9,555 nt of DNA, from positions 1 through 9,555 of the forward strand of contig JAHEEL010000082.1 in NCBI GenBank assembly GCA_024640745.1, in the 5' to 3' direction. Under the pieces are notes generated by a model, which saw nothing but the letters and a program-made list of their open reading frames with translations, was not told the DNA's origin and did not search any database. A program made the position numbers and the translations under genes. Shown piece after piece: positions 1 to 5,721 of this stretch. How positions within the stretch are numbered: the first letter of the stretch is position 1; each line of letters opens with the position of its first letter. The stretch is from Actinomycetes bacterium (GTDB lineage Bacteria > Actinomycetota > Acidimicrobiia > Spongiisociales > UBA5794).

Positions 1-1
1 C

Positions 2-742
2 ATGATCGACGCATTGAAGCGTGCGTCGGCGAAGCGGATCACTGCGGTTGTGCCGTTCTACGGATACGCCAGGCAGGACAAGAAGGGTCGTCCCAGAGAG
101 CCGATATCCGCACGGCTCGTCGGCGACCTGTTCGTGGCTGCCGGTGCCGATCGGATCGTCAGCCTCGACCTCCACACCGGCCAGATTCAGGGATTCGTCG
201 ACAAGCCGTTCGACCATCTGACCGCCCTCCACCTGTTCACGGCCTATCTGAAGAGGACCACGGAAGGCCGCACCACGATGGTTTCTCCCGACTCCGGCCG
301 AGTGAAGCTCGCCTCGCGGTATGCCGCCCACCTCAGCTCGCGCGTGGCGTTCGTTCACAAGCGTCGGGCCTCGGATGTTCGCAATGAGACATCGACGCTC
401 TGGGTCGTCGGTGATGTGAAGGATCGACACGCCATCATCGTCGACGACATGATCGACACAGCGGGCACCGTCGTCGGAGCCGCCGAGTTGTTGAAGCAGC
501 GCGGAGCGCTTTCCGTGCGAGCCGTCTCAACCCACGGCGTGCTCTCGCCTCCGGCCGTCGACCGGATCAAGAATGCGCCGATCGATGAGATCATCATCAC
601 GAACTCCCTTCCGCTCCCGGACGAAGCCAAGGGGCTCGACAAGGTCACGGTGCTCTCGGTTGGCCCAATCCTCGCGGGTGCCGTGAACGCCATCTTCGCC
701 GACGCATCGGTGAGCGACATCTTCCAGGGCGAGAACATCTGA
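2..742 (+). CDS. prs: Ribose-phosphate pyrophosphokinase (PRPP synthetase), 5'-truncated by window edge
   Basis: Transfers pyrophosphate from ATP to ribose 5-phosphate to give PRPP, the cytosolic precursor for purines, pyrimidines, histidine, tryptophan and NAD. The 246 visible residues carry the class I landmarks in order: the RQDKK motif (residues 25-29), DLHTGQIQGF (56-65), SPDSG (95-99), a KRR catalytic-loop motif (120-122), and the PRPP-binding loop VDDMIDTAGT (147-156). The family is usually about 315-325 residues, so roughly 70-75 N-terminal residues, including part of the ATP site, lie upstream of the window. The ATG at position 2 is therefore an internal Met and not the start. The stop is 740-742. 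yjbQ follows 22 nt later, probably on the same transcript. In many bacteria glmU precedes prs, but that cannot be checked here. Identity is secure. Confidence 0.97.
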   Translation: MIDALKRASAKRITAVVPFYGYARQDKKGRPREPISARLVGDLFVAAGADRIVSLDLHTGQIQGFVDKPFDHLTALHLFTAYLKRTTEGRTTMVSPDSGRVKLASRYAAHLSSRVAFVHKRRASDVRNETSTLWVVGDVKDRHAIIVDDMIDTAGTVVGAAELLKQRGALSVRAVSTHGVLSPPAVDRIKNAPIDEIIITNSLPLPDEAKGLDKVTVLSVGPILAGAVNAIFADASVSDIFQGENI

Positions 743-764
743 CCTTCGGGTCGACTCCTTCACC

Positions 765-1175
765 ATGGACACCCACGTCTTCACGATCGAGACCGGCCAT
801 CGAAGGGGTGTCTTCGACCTCACGGGCGAAGTCGTTCGCTTCGCTGCGGGCAAAGGCGACGGGCTGCTCAATGTGTTCGTGCCCCATGCCACGGCCGGCG
901 TGGCGGTCATCGAGACCGGAGCCGGCAGCGATGACGACCTCATGGACGCGATCGATGCAATCCTTCCCCGCGACGATCGCCGCTACCGGCATCGCCACGG
1001 CTCACCGGGCCACGGCGCCGATCACGTGCTGCCCGGGATCATCGCACCGTCCATCGTTGTTCCCGTGATCGACGGCCGTCCCGCACTCGGAACCTGGCAG
1101 TCGGTCGTTCTGGCGGACCCCAACGAAGACAACCCGGTACGGACCGTGCGGTTGTCGTTCCTGCACCAGACGTGA
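765..1175 (+). CDS. yjbQ: YjbQ / UPF0047 family protein
   Basis: A small cytosolic protein of 136 residues, the usual length for the UPF0047 family. E. coli YjbQ has been linked to a side thiamin-phosphate synthase activity, but the physiological role of the family is unclear. Visible family marks are HATAGV (41-46) followed by Glu50, a His-rich stretch at 76-78, GADH (84-87), and the C-terminal signature SIVVPVIDGRPALGTWQSV (96-114). The ATG at 765 is the first sensible start. I see no good Shine-Dalgarno sequence ahead of it. The 22-nt gap after prs suggests co-transcription. The last three codons and the stop lie inside the left arm of the inverted repeat at 1166-1243, so the C-terminal tail sequence may have been shaped by that element. 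Family assignment is firm; function is not. Confidence 0.93.
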   Translation: MDTHVFTIETGHRRGVFDLTGEVVRFAAGKGDGLLNVFVPHATAGVAVIETGAGSDDDLMDAIDAILPRDDRRYRHRHGSPGHGADHVLPGIIAPSIVVPVIDGRPALGTWQSVVLADPNEDNPVRTVRLSFLHQT

Positions 1176-1243
1176 GACTCGAGACGCTGGACCTGAGACT
1201 CTCGGTCTGGTCTCTGATCTAGCGTCTTCCGTCTCGGGTCTGG
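1166..1243. repeat. Large imperfect inverted repeat with 7-nt periodic GAGAC / GTCTC cores
   Basis: Left arm 1166-1199 and right arm 1210-1243 enclose a 10-nt loop. Pairing the arms gives about 29 of 34 positions matched, counting G-U pairs: CCAGAC with GTCTGG at the base, GAGAC with GTCTC, then a 19-position upper stem with 17 pairs. In the left arm the core AGAC occurs at 1168, 1175, 1182 and 1196, with GGAC at 1189. In the right arm GTCT occurs at 1210, 1224, 1231 and 1238, with ATCT at 1217. Both arms therefore keep an exact 7-nt step. The element begins inside the last codons of yjbQ. A 5-bp hairpin (GGCGC / GCGCC, 1242-1254) follows. There is no T-tract, so it is not a classical intrinsic terminator, though it could act as a transcript boundary or RNA-stability element. 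Confidence 0.85.
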
Positions 1244-1283
1244 CGCTGCGCGCCCTGCATGTGCTTTGTCCGTGCCTCCGCCC

Positions 1284-1289
1284 TACACT
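1284..1289 (+). promoter_or_regulatory. Putative -10 box of the rplY promoter
   Basis: TACACT fits the actinobacterial TANNNT -10 pattern. It lies after the structured repeat and 36 nt before the rplY ATG, which predicts a leader of about 30 nt containing the ribosome binding site. No convincing -35 box is seen at the usual spacing. The nearest TTG (1266-1268) would give a spacing of only about 12 nt. The position between a hairpin-forming element and a gene with its own strong ribosome binding site supports a new transcription unit here. Confidence 0.45.
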
Positions 1290-1312
1290 TGCGGGACTTC
1301 GTAGCGTTCTTC

Positions 1313-1318
1313 GAGGAG
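1313..1318 (+). promoter_or_regulatory. Ribosome binding site of rplY
   Basis: GAGGAG ends 7 nt before the ATG at 1326. It is among the clearest Shine-Dalgarno sequences in the window and fixes the rplY start. Confidence 0.75.
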
Positions 1319-1325
1319 CCCAGCC

Positions 1326-1991
1326 ATGCAACAGGAGACCTTGCGCGCTCTCAAGCGCACCGAATCGGGCAGTCGTCCCGCGCGCCGGTTGCGGCGAGAG
1401 GGTCAGATTCCAGCCGTCGTCTACGGCGCTGGAATCGACACGCAGGAGATTGCGATCGAAAGGCGCAGCCTCCTCTCCGTGCTGCACACCAAGGCGGGTC
1501 TGAACGCCCTGATCAACGTCGAAGTCGAGGGCGGAGATGAGGTCCTGGCCGTTGCCCGTGAGGTCCAGCGCGATCCGGTTCGCGGCGATATCACCCACCT
1601 CGACTTCATCAAAGTCTCCCTCGACATCGCCATCGATGCTGAAGTCGGACTCGAGTTCTCCGGGACACCCCGCGGTGTCAAGGAAGAGGGCGGGTTCGTC
1701 GAGACCATCGAGAACTCGGTGATGATCAGTGCTCTGCCCACCGCAATTCCCACCTCGATCGAGGTCGACATCAGTGAACTCGGCATCGGCGATTCGCTGA
1801 AGGTTGCCGACCTCCCGGAGCTCGACGGCGTCACCTACGTCACCGAGCTCGACCGGCCGCTCGTCACGGTGCTGCTGCCGTCCGTCGTCGAGGAAGAGGT
1901 CCCGGAAGACCTGCTCGAGGGCGAAGAGGGGGAAGAGGCCGAGGAGGGCGAAGCCGCAGCCGAGGGCGAGGACGAGTCCGACGAGGGCTAG
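1326..1991 (+). CDS. rplY: 50S ribosomal protein L25 / general stress protein Ctc (TL5 type)
   Basis: Binds 5S rRNA at the central protuberance of the 50S subunit. The protein has 221 residues in the long two-domain TL5/Ctc form. Residues about 5-93 are the L25 5S-binding barrel, with the typical R-x-G-x-IPAVVYG stretch (24-34) and the REVQRDPVRGDITHLDF segment (78-94). Residues about 100-186 are the TL5 C-terminal domain. Residues 189-221 form a tail with 19 Asp/Glu out of 33, very likely disordered; acidic tails are common in this family. The start is set by GAGGAG at 1313-1318. pth follows after 9 nt, the rplY-pth pairing seen in many bacteria, and the two are probably co-transcribed from the promoter near 1284. 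Confidence 0.97.
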   Translation: MQQETLRALKRTESGSRPARRLRREGQIPAVVYGAGIDTQEIAIERRSLLSVLHTKAGLNALINVEVEGGDEVLAVAREVQRDPVRGDITHLDFIKVSLDIAIDAEVGLEFSGTPRGVKEEGGFVETIENSVMISALPTAIPTSIEVDISELGIGDSLKVADLPELDGVTYVTELDRPLVTVLLPSVVEEEVPEDLLEGEEGEEAEEGEAAAEGEDESDEG

Positions 1992-2000
1992 CGCCGTCGC

Positions 2001-2576
2001 GTGGAGACCAAACTCGTCGTCGGGCTGCGGAATCCGGGTTCTCGTTACGACGGCACCCGCCACAACGTCGGTGCGGAAGTCGTGACTTCGGCCGGCGCCG
2101 ACCTCACGTTCAGAAGGGCGCGCCTCGGGATTCGAGCCGATGTTGCCACCACCACGGTCGGCGACACCCGCCTCGTGCTGGCCTTGCCACGGACCTTCAT
2201 GAACGAGTGCGGCCAATCGGTTGCACCGCTTGTTCGCTACGAGCGCGTCGACGGTCAGCGCCTGCTCATCGTGCACGACGATATCGATCTTCCGTTTGCG
2301 AAGCTCAAGGTTCAGTTCGGCGGCGGGGCCGGTGGGCACAACGGAATCCGATCCGTTGTCGGATCGCTCGGAACCAACGAGTTCTGGCGGCTGAAGGTGG
2401 GTGTCGGGCGACCTGACGTTCGTGTCGACCCGGCGGACTACGTCCTCGAGCGGTTCGCTAAGGTCGAACGCGCCGCCGTTGACGACACGGTGCTTCGAGC
2501 CCTTCGGGTCGTCGAGGTTTTCGCGCTCGCAGGTGGTGAAGCCGCCCGTCAAGCGGCGGGTGAGTTGAACGACTGA
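2001..2576 (+). CDS. pth: Peptidyl-tRNA hydrolase
   Basis: Cleaves the ester bond of peptidyl-tRNAs released from stalled ribosomes and so recycles tRNA; it is usually essential. The 191-residue protein is normal length. The N-terminus reads LVVGLRNPG followed by TRHNVG, placing the catalytic His at 21 and the tRNA-contacting Asn at 11. FMN (66-68) supplies the second conserved Asn. VHDDIDLP (91-98) holds the conserved Asp94, GGHNG (111-115) the conserved His-Asn pair, and the FWRLKVGVGRP block (128-138) is also typical. Position 10 is Arg where a small residue (Gly or Ala) is usual. The GTG at 2001 is the only start that keeps the strand leading to the NPG motif. There is a GAGGG 13 nt upstream, rather far for a ribosome binding site. 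glpK begins 11 nt after the stop. Confidence 0.97.
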   Translation: METKLVVGLRNPGSRYDGTRHNVGAEVVTSAGADLTFRRARLGIRADVATTTVGDTRLVLALPRTFMNECGQSVAPLVRYERVDGQRLLIVHDDIDLPFAKLKVQFGGGAGGHNGIRSVVGSLGTNEFWRLKVGVGRPDVRVDPADYVLERFAKVERAAVDDTVLRALRVVEVFALAGGEAARQAAGELND

Positions 2577-2587
2577 GAGGTGAGCCG

Positions 2588-4069
2588 ATGGTGTCCTACG
2601 TTGCAGCGATCGACCAGGGAACGACCAGCTCACGGTGCGCGCTGGTCGACCACCACGGCCGGATTGCATCGATGGCCCAGCGCGAGCACGACCAGATCTA
2701 TCCGCAGCCCGGCTGGGTAGAGCATGACGCCGAAGAGATCCGAGCGAACATCGATCTCGTCGTACGAAAGGCGCTTGGGAGCGTGGGTGCCACGACAACG
2801 GACATTGCGGCCGTCGGCCTCACGAACCAGCGCGAAACGACCTTGTTGTGGTCTCGCGAGACCGGCCGGCCGGTCTCGAATGCCATCGTCTGGCAGGATG
2901 TGCGAACGGCGGAGTTGTGTCGAACGTTGGGCAGCGATGAGGGTCCCGACCGATTTCGAGCGCAAACCGGCCTTCCGCTGGCAACCTACTTCGCCGGGCC
3001 GAAGGTCCGCTGGCTGTTGGACCAGGACGCCGCACTGCGCTCGCGAGCCGAGGACGGCGAAATCGCGTTCGGGACAATGGACACCTGGGTGGCGTGGAAT
3101 CTCACCGGCGAGTACGTCACCGATGTCACCAACGCGAGCCGGACGCTGCTCATGGATCTCGAATCGCTTGCATGGGATGAAGGCCTGCTCGACGCCATCG
3201 GGGTGCCACAGGCGATGCTGCCCCGCATCGTTCCTTCATCCGGTGTGATCGCCGAGGCGGCCGAACCGCTGCCGGGTGTGCCGTTCGCGGGAATCCTCGG
3301 CGATCAGCAGGCTGCGCTGTTCGGACAAGCGTGCTTTGCGCCGGGTGCTGCGAAGAACACCTACGGTACGGGGTGCTTCCTCCTGCTCAACACCGGGGAG
3401 CAGCTCGTGCGCTCGGACCACGGTCTGCTCACAACCGTGGCCTATCAGGTCGCCGGTGAGGCGCCGCGCTACGCACTGGAGGGCTCCGTCGCGATCGCAG
3501 GGGCCGGCGTGCAGTGGTTGCGAGACAACCTGCAGATGATCGAATCGGCGGATCAGGTCAGCGACCTGGCCCTCGAAGTCGAGGACAACGGCGGTGTGTA
3601 CTTCGTCCCTGCGTTCTCCGGACTGTTTGCACCTTGGTGGCGGGACGACGCCCGTGGCATCATCGCCGGCCTCACACGCTATGCCACCCGCGGCCACCTG
3701 GCCCGCGCAGTCTTGGAGTCGACGGCGTTCCAGACGAGAGACGTGTTCGATGCCATGGTGTCCGACTCCGGTATCGACCTCGCCACGTTGAAGGTCGACG
3801 GCGGAATGGTCGTCAACGACATTCTCATGCAGTTCCAGGCCGATGTGCTCGATGTCGACGTTGTGCGGCCGAAGATCAGCGAAACAACGGTGCTCGGCGC
3901 CGCCTACGCTGCCGGTCTCGCTGTCGGATTCTGGGAGAGCCTCGACGAGTTGGCGTCGCACTGGGAGGAAGACCGGACGTTCGTCCCGAAGATGGACCCG
4001 GCGGTTCGCGAACGCCAGTATCACGATTGGCGGAGGGCCGTCGATCGCTCGATGGGCTGGGTCGAGTGA
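2588..4069 (+). CDS. glpK: Glycerol kinase
   Basis: Phosphorylates glycerol with ATP to sn-glycerol 3-phosphate in the cytosol, for catabolism or glycerolipid synthesis. It is a FGGY-family kinase of 493 residues, close to the usual 495-505. Visible parts are the N-terminal phosphate loop IDQGTTSSR (8-16), the glycerol-site Arg-Glu pair at 82-83 in NQRETT, Trp102 in IVWQD, Tyr134 in LATYFAGPK, the catalytic base Asp239 in GDQQAALFGQ (238-247), YGTGCFLL (259-266), and the FGGY C-terminal block around 399-440 with DGGMVVND. The ATG at 2588 follows GAGAGG with 7 nt spacing, and that site overlaps the pth stop. The segment before the GDQQ motif (217-238) is slightly shorter than in E. coli and lacks its Gly-rich fructose-bisphosphate loop, as well as the His phosphorylated by HPr in low-GC Gram-positives. 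Both kinds of known control therefore look absent. Confidence 0.98.
   Translation: MVSYVAAIDQGTTSSRCALVDHHGRIASMAQREHDQIYPQPGWVEHDAEEIRANIDLVVRKALGSVGATTTDIAAVGLTNQRETTLLWSRETGRPVSNAIVWQDVRTAELCRTLGSDEGPDRFRAQTGLPLATYFAGPKVRWLLDQDAALRSRAEDGEIAFGTMDTWVAWNLTGEYVTDVTNASRTLLMDLESLAWDEGLLDAIGVPQAMLPRIVPSSGVIAEAAEPLPGVPFAGILGDQQAALFGQACFAPGAAKNTYGTGCFLLLNTGEQLVRSDHGLLTTVAYQVAGEAPRYALEGSVAIAGAGVQWLRDNLQMIESADQVSDLALEVEDNGGVYFVPAFSGLFAPWWRDDARGIIAGLTRYATRGHLARAVLESTAFQTRDVFDAMVSDSGIDLATLKVDGGMVVNDILMQFQADVLDVDVVRPKISETTVLGAAYAAGLAVGFWESLDELASHWEEDRTFVPKMDPAVRERQYHDWRRAVDRSMGWVE
2857..2878. repeat. 22-nt perfect palindrome inside glpK
   Basis: Positions 2857-2878 equal their own reverse complement, centred on GGCCGGCC and flanked by CGAGACC and GGTCTCG. 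A second perfect palindrome of 14 nt, GGTCTCGCGAGACC (2850-2863), overlaps it and shares the GAGACC arm. The encoded residues, SRETGRPVS, lie in a well-conserved part of glycerol kinase, so the reading frame constrains the sequence. It is most likely a by-product of GC-rich codon use, but a binding or recombination site cannot be excluded. Confidence 0.7.
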
Positions 4070-4093
4070 CCGAAGCTTCATAGCGCTTACCAT
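4066..4093 (+). promoter_or_regulatory. Putative pgsA promoter, leaderless type
   Basis: A -35-like GTGACC (4066-4071, four of six matches to TTGACA) overlaps the glpK stop codon. It is followed 16 nt later by TACCAT (4088-4093), a good TANNNT -10 box. Only 9 nt separate the -10 box from the pgsA ATG at 4103, so transcription should begin within a few bases of the ATG. No Shine-Dalgarno sequence is present, which agrees with leaderless translation, a common mode in Actinomycetota. Confidence 0.55.
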
Positions 4094-4102
4094 CTGGACC
4101 AA

Positions 4103-4657
4103 ATGTCGATACCGAACCTGCTCGCGATCGCCCGCCTGCTCCTGACACCGGTCGCCATGGCCCTCATTCTGGCCGGGCCGGACGACCAGGCCATGCGAGT
4201 CTGGGCAACCGTAGTGTTCGTGATCGCTGCGATTACGGACTTCGCCGATGGCTACCTGGCGCGCCGTTGGCAGCTGACCAGCACGCTTGGCGCCTTCCTC
4301 GACACGGTGGCCGACAAGATCCTCGTCACCGGTGCGCTGCTTGCGCTGGTCGAGGTTGGCACGGTTTCGACGTGGGTCGCCTTCATCATCATTGCGCGCG
4401 AGATTGCGATCATGGGGTTGCGCAGCGTCGCGGCGCTCGATCAGTCGACGGTCCCGCCGAGCATGTGGGGCAAGTCGAAGGCAGCGCTGCAGTTCACGGC
4501 AATCTCGTTCGCGATCGTCCGTCTCGATATCGCGATCGGTCCCTGGCGTCTCGATCAATGGCTCATGGCGGCTGCCGTCGTCGTCACGGTCGTGTCTGCC
4601 GGCGACTACTTCTCACGATTCCGGGCGGTCTTCACGACGACGCGTTCAAAGGCTTAG
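4103..4657 (+). CDS. pgsA: CDP-diacylglycerol--glycerol-3-phosphate 3-phosphatidyltransferase (PGP synthase)
   Basis: Membrane enzyme that joins CDP-diacylglycerol and glycerol 3-phosphate to phosphatidylglycerophosphate, the committed step to phosphatidylglycerol and cardiolipin. The CDP-alcohol phosphotransferase motif D-x2-DG-x2-AR-x8-G-x3-D-x3-D is complete, from Asp46 to Asp71. The N-terminus SIPNLLAIARLLLTPV (2-17), the RE at 99-100 followed by the LRSVAA segment, and WGKSKAALQF (122-131) are typical of PgsA rather than of the phosphatidylserine or inositol enzymes. Length is 184 residues, normal, with several hydrophobic helices (about 10-24, 34-46, 75-98, 153-168). It follows glpK, whose product is its co-substrate, by 33 nt, and has its own putative leaderless promoter. 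A different acceptor alcohol is possible, but PgsA is the best fit. Confidence 0.92.
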   Translation: MSIPNLLAIARLLLTPVAMALILAGPDDQAMRVWATVVFVIAAITDFADGYLARRWQLTSTLGAFLDTVADKILVTGALLALVEVGTVSTWVAFIIIAREIAIMGLRSVAALDQSTVPPSMWGKSKAALQFTAISFAIVRLDIAIGPWRLDQWLMAAAVVVTVVSAGDYFSRFRAVFTTTRSKA

Positions 4658-4660
4658 GCC

Positions 4661-5686
4661 GTGGAGCCGTCGACTCCCAGCGGTGCCGGCCACCGTGACG
4701 TGTGGCAGGCGCCCGTCTTTCTCACGGGAGGGTCGGGATTCGTTGGTGGCGCCGTTGTGGAGCACCTCGCAGCGGCAGAAACCGAGGTACGCGCCCTCGT
4801 CCGTTCCGAGGCGTCGGCGAATGCCGTCTCCGCCCGCGGGGCGGTACCGGTGCTGGGCGGGCTCTCCGACCGCGATGTGTTGGCCGCTGCAATGTCGGGG
4901 TGCGAGGTGGTGCTCCACGTTGCCGGCGTCAACACGATGTGCCCCGGCAACCCGGAGGTCATGTATCACACGAACGTCGACGACGTTCGAACCGTTGTTG
5001 ACGCCGCGGCCGATGCCGGAGCGCGTCGGATCGTGCTGACGTCCTCGGCGGCAGCCATTGGTGAGCCGGAGGGCGCGATCGCCAACGAATGGACGCGGCA
5101 CACGGGTTCGTTCCTGTCGCACTATGCCCGGTCGAAATTTCTCGGCGAACGTGCCTTCTTCGAGACGGCGGCTCAGCGGGGGATCGAAGGAGTCGCCGTG
5201 AACCCGTCTTCCGTTCAGGGGCCGGGTCGGGCAGGTGGTTCCACGCTGCTGATGCGCTACGCCCTCAACGCTCGCCGACCGATCGCCATCGAGACCACCC
5301 TGTCGATCGTCGACGTCGATGATTGTGCGCGTGGCCACCTCCTTGCCGCCATTCGGGGCTCGGCCGGGGCTCGCTATCTGATCAGCGGAGCGTCCATCAC
5401 TTTGACCGAGGCGGTGGCGCTCCTGGCAGAAATCGCCGATCGACCGATCGAGCCGACCATGGTCCCGCGCGCGCTTTCTGCGCTGGCCTATCCGCTGGCG
5501 GCGGCGGCCAGTCTCGTGGCAGGTGACGCACCCATCTGCGTTGAGATGCTGCGAACCCTGCTCCACGGACATCGCTTCGATGCGTCGCGATCCATCAGCG
5601 ATCTCGGAATGTCGTACACACCGATTTCCGAGACCTTTGCCCGGACCTTCGCGTGGCTGGCGGAGGAGGGGTTCGTCGCCGGCTGA
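4661..5686 (+). CDS. NAD(P)-dependent epimerase / reductase, extended SDR family (HpnA/DFR-like)
   Basis: An extended short-chain dehydrogenase of 341 residues. The nucleotide-binding loop is TGGSGFVGGAV (22-32). A second-strand Arg at 48 (ALVRSE) suggests NADP(H), though this is weak. HVAG (86-89), the catalytic Ser in LTSSAAAIG (126-134) and the YxxxK pair Tyr155/Lys159 are all present, so it should be active. NPEVMYHTNV (97-106) and VDVDDCARGHLLA (217-229) resemble dihydroflavonol-4-reductase-like proteins and the hopanoid-associated epimerase HpnA; no hopanoid genes are visible to support that role. The substrate is unknown: a nucleotide sugar, sterol- or hopanoid-type lipid, or aldehyde are all possible. 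The GTG at 4661 lies 3 nt after the pgsA stop with AAAGG 8 nt upstream, so it is probably translated from the pgsA transcript. A GTG at 4700 is an alternative start. Confidence 0.85.
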   Translation: MEPSTPSGAGHRDVWQAPVFLTGGSGFVGGAVVEHLAAAETEVRALVRSEASANAVSARGAVPVLGGLSDRDVLAAAMSGCEVVLHVAGVNTMCPGNPEVMYHTNVDDVRTVVDAAADAGARRIVLTSSAAAIGEPEGAIANEWTRHTGSFLSHYARSKFLGERAFFETAAQRGIEGVAVNPSSVQGPGRAGGSTLLMRYALNARRPIAIETTLSIVDVDDCARGHLLAAIRGSAGARYLISGASITLTEAVALLAEIADRPIEPTMVPRALSALAYPLAAAASLVAGDAPICVEMLRTLLHGHRFDASRSISDLGMSYTPISETFARTFAWLAEEGFVAG

Positions 5687-5707
5687 AGCGTTGGGCAGAC
5701 CGGTCGG

Positions 5708-5713
5708 TACGAT
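5708..5713 (+). promoter_or_regulatory. Putative -10 box of the mfd promoter, leaderless type
   Basis: TACGAT fits TANNNT and lies 8 nt before the GTG at 5722, so the predicted transcript would start at or within two bases of that GTG. No Shine-Dalgarno sequence precedes it: the 8 nt are pyrimidine-rich. A -35 candidate is poor (CTGAAG at 5683-5688, 19 nt spacing). The box supports 5722 as the mfd start. Confidence 0.5.
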
Positions 5714-5721
5714 CCCTCCTC

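Noticed and set aside
1166..1254. Classical intrinsic terminator after yjbQ
   Set aside because: The stem is far longer than usual and is not followed by a T-tract. It may end transcripts by other means, so it was recorded as a repeat and not as a terminator.
2001..2045. Arg at position 10 of Pth in place of the usual small residue as a sign of an inactive enzyme
   Set aside because: The position already varies between Gly and Ala in homologues, and all catalytic and tRNA-binding residues are present.
1002..2798. 598-codon open frame on the minus strand opposite yjbQ, rplY and pth
   Set aside because: It spans three well-identified + strand genes and two intergenic gaps, its translation shows no family motif, and its Arg/Asp-rich composition is typical of antisense frames in GC-rich DNA.
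3236..4558. 440-codon open frame on the minus strand opposite glpK and pgsA
   Set aside because: Shadow of two confident genes with conserved motifs on the + strand; no start signal or domain of its own.
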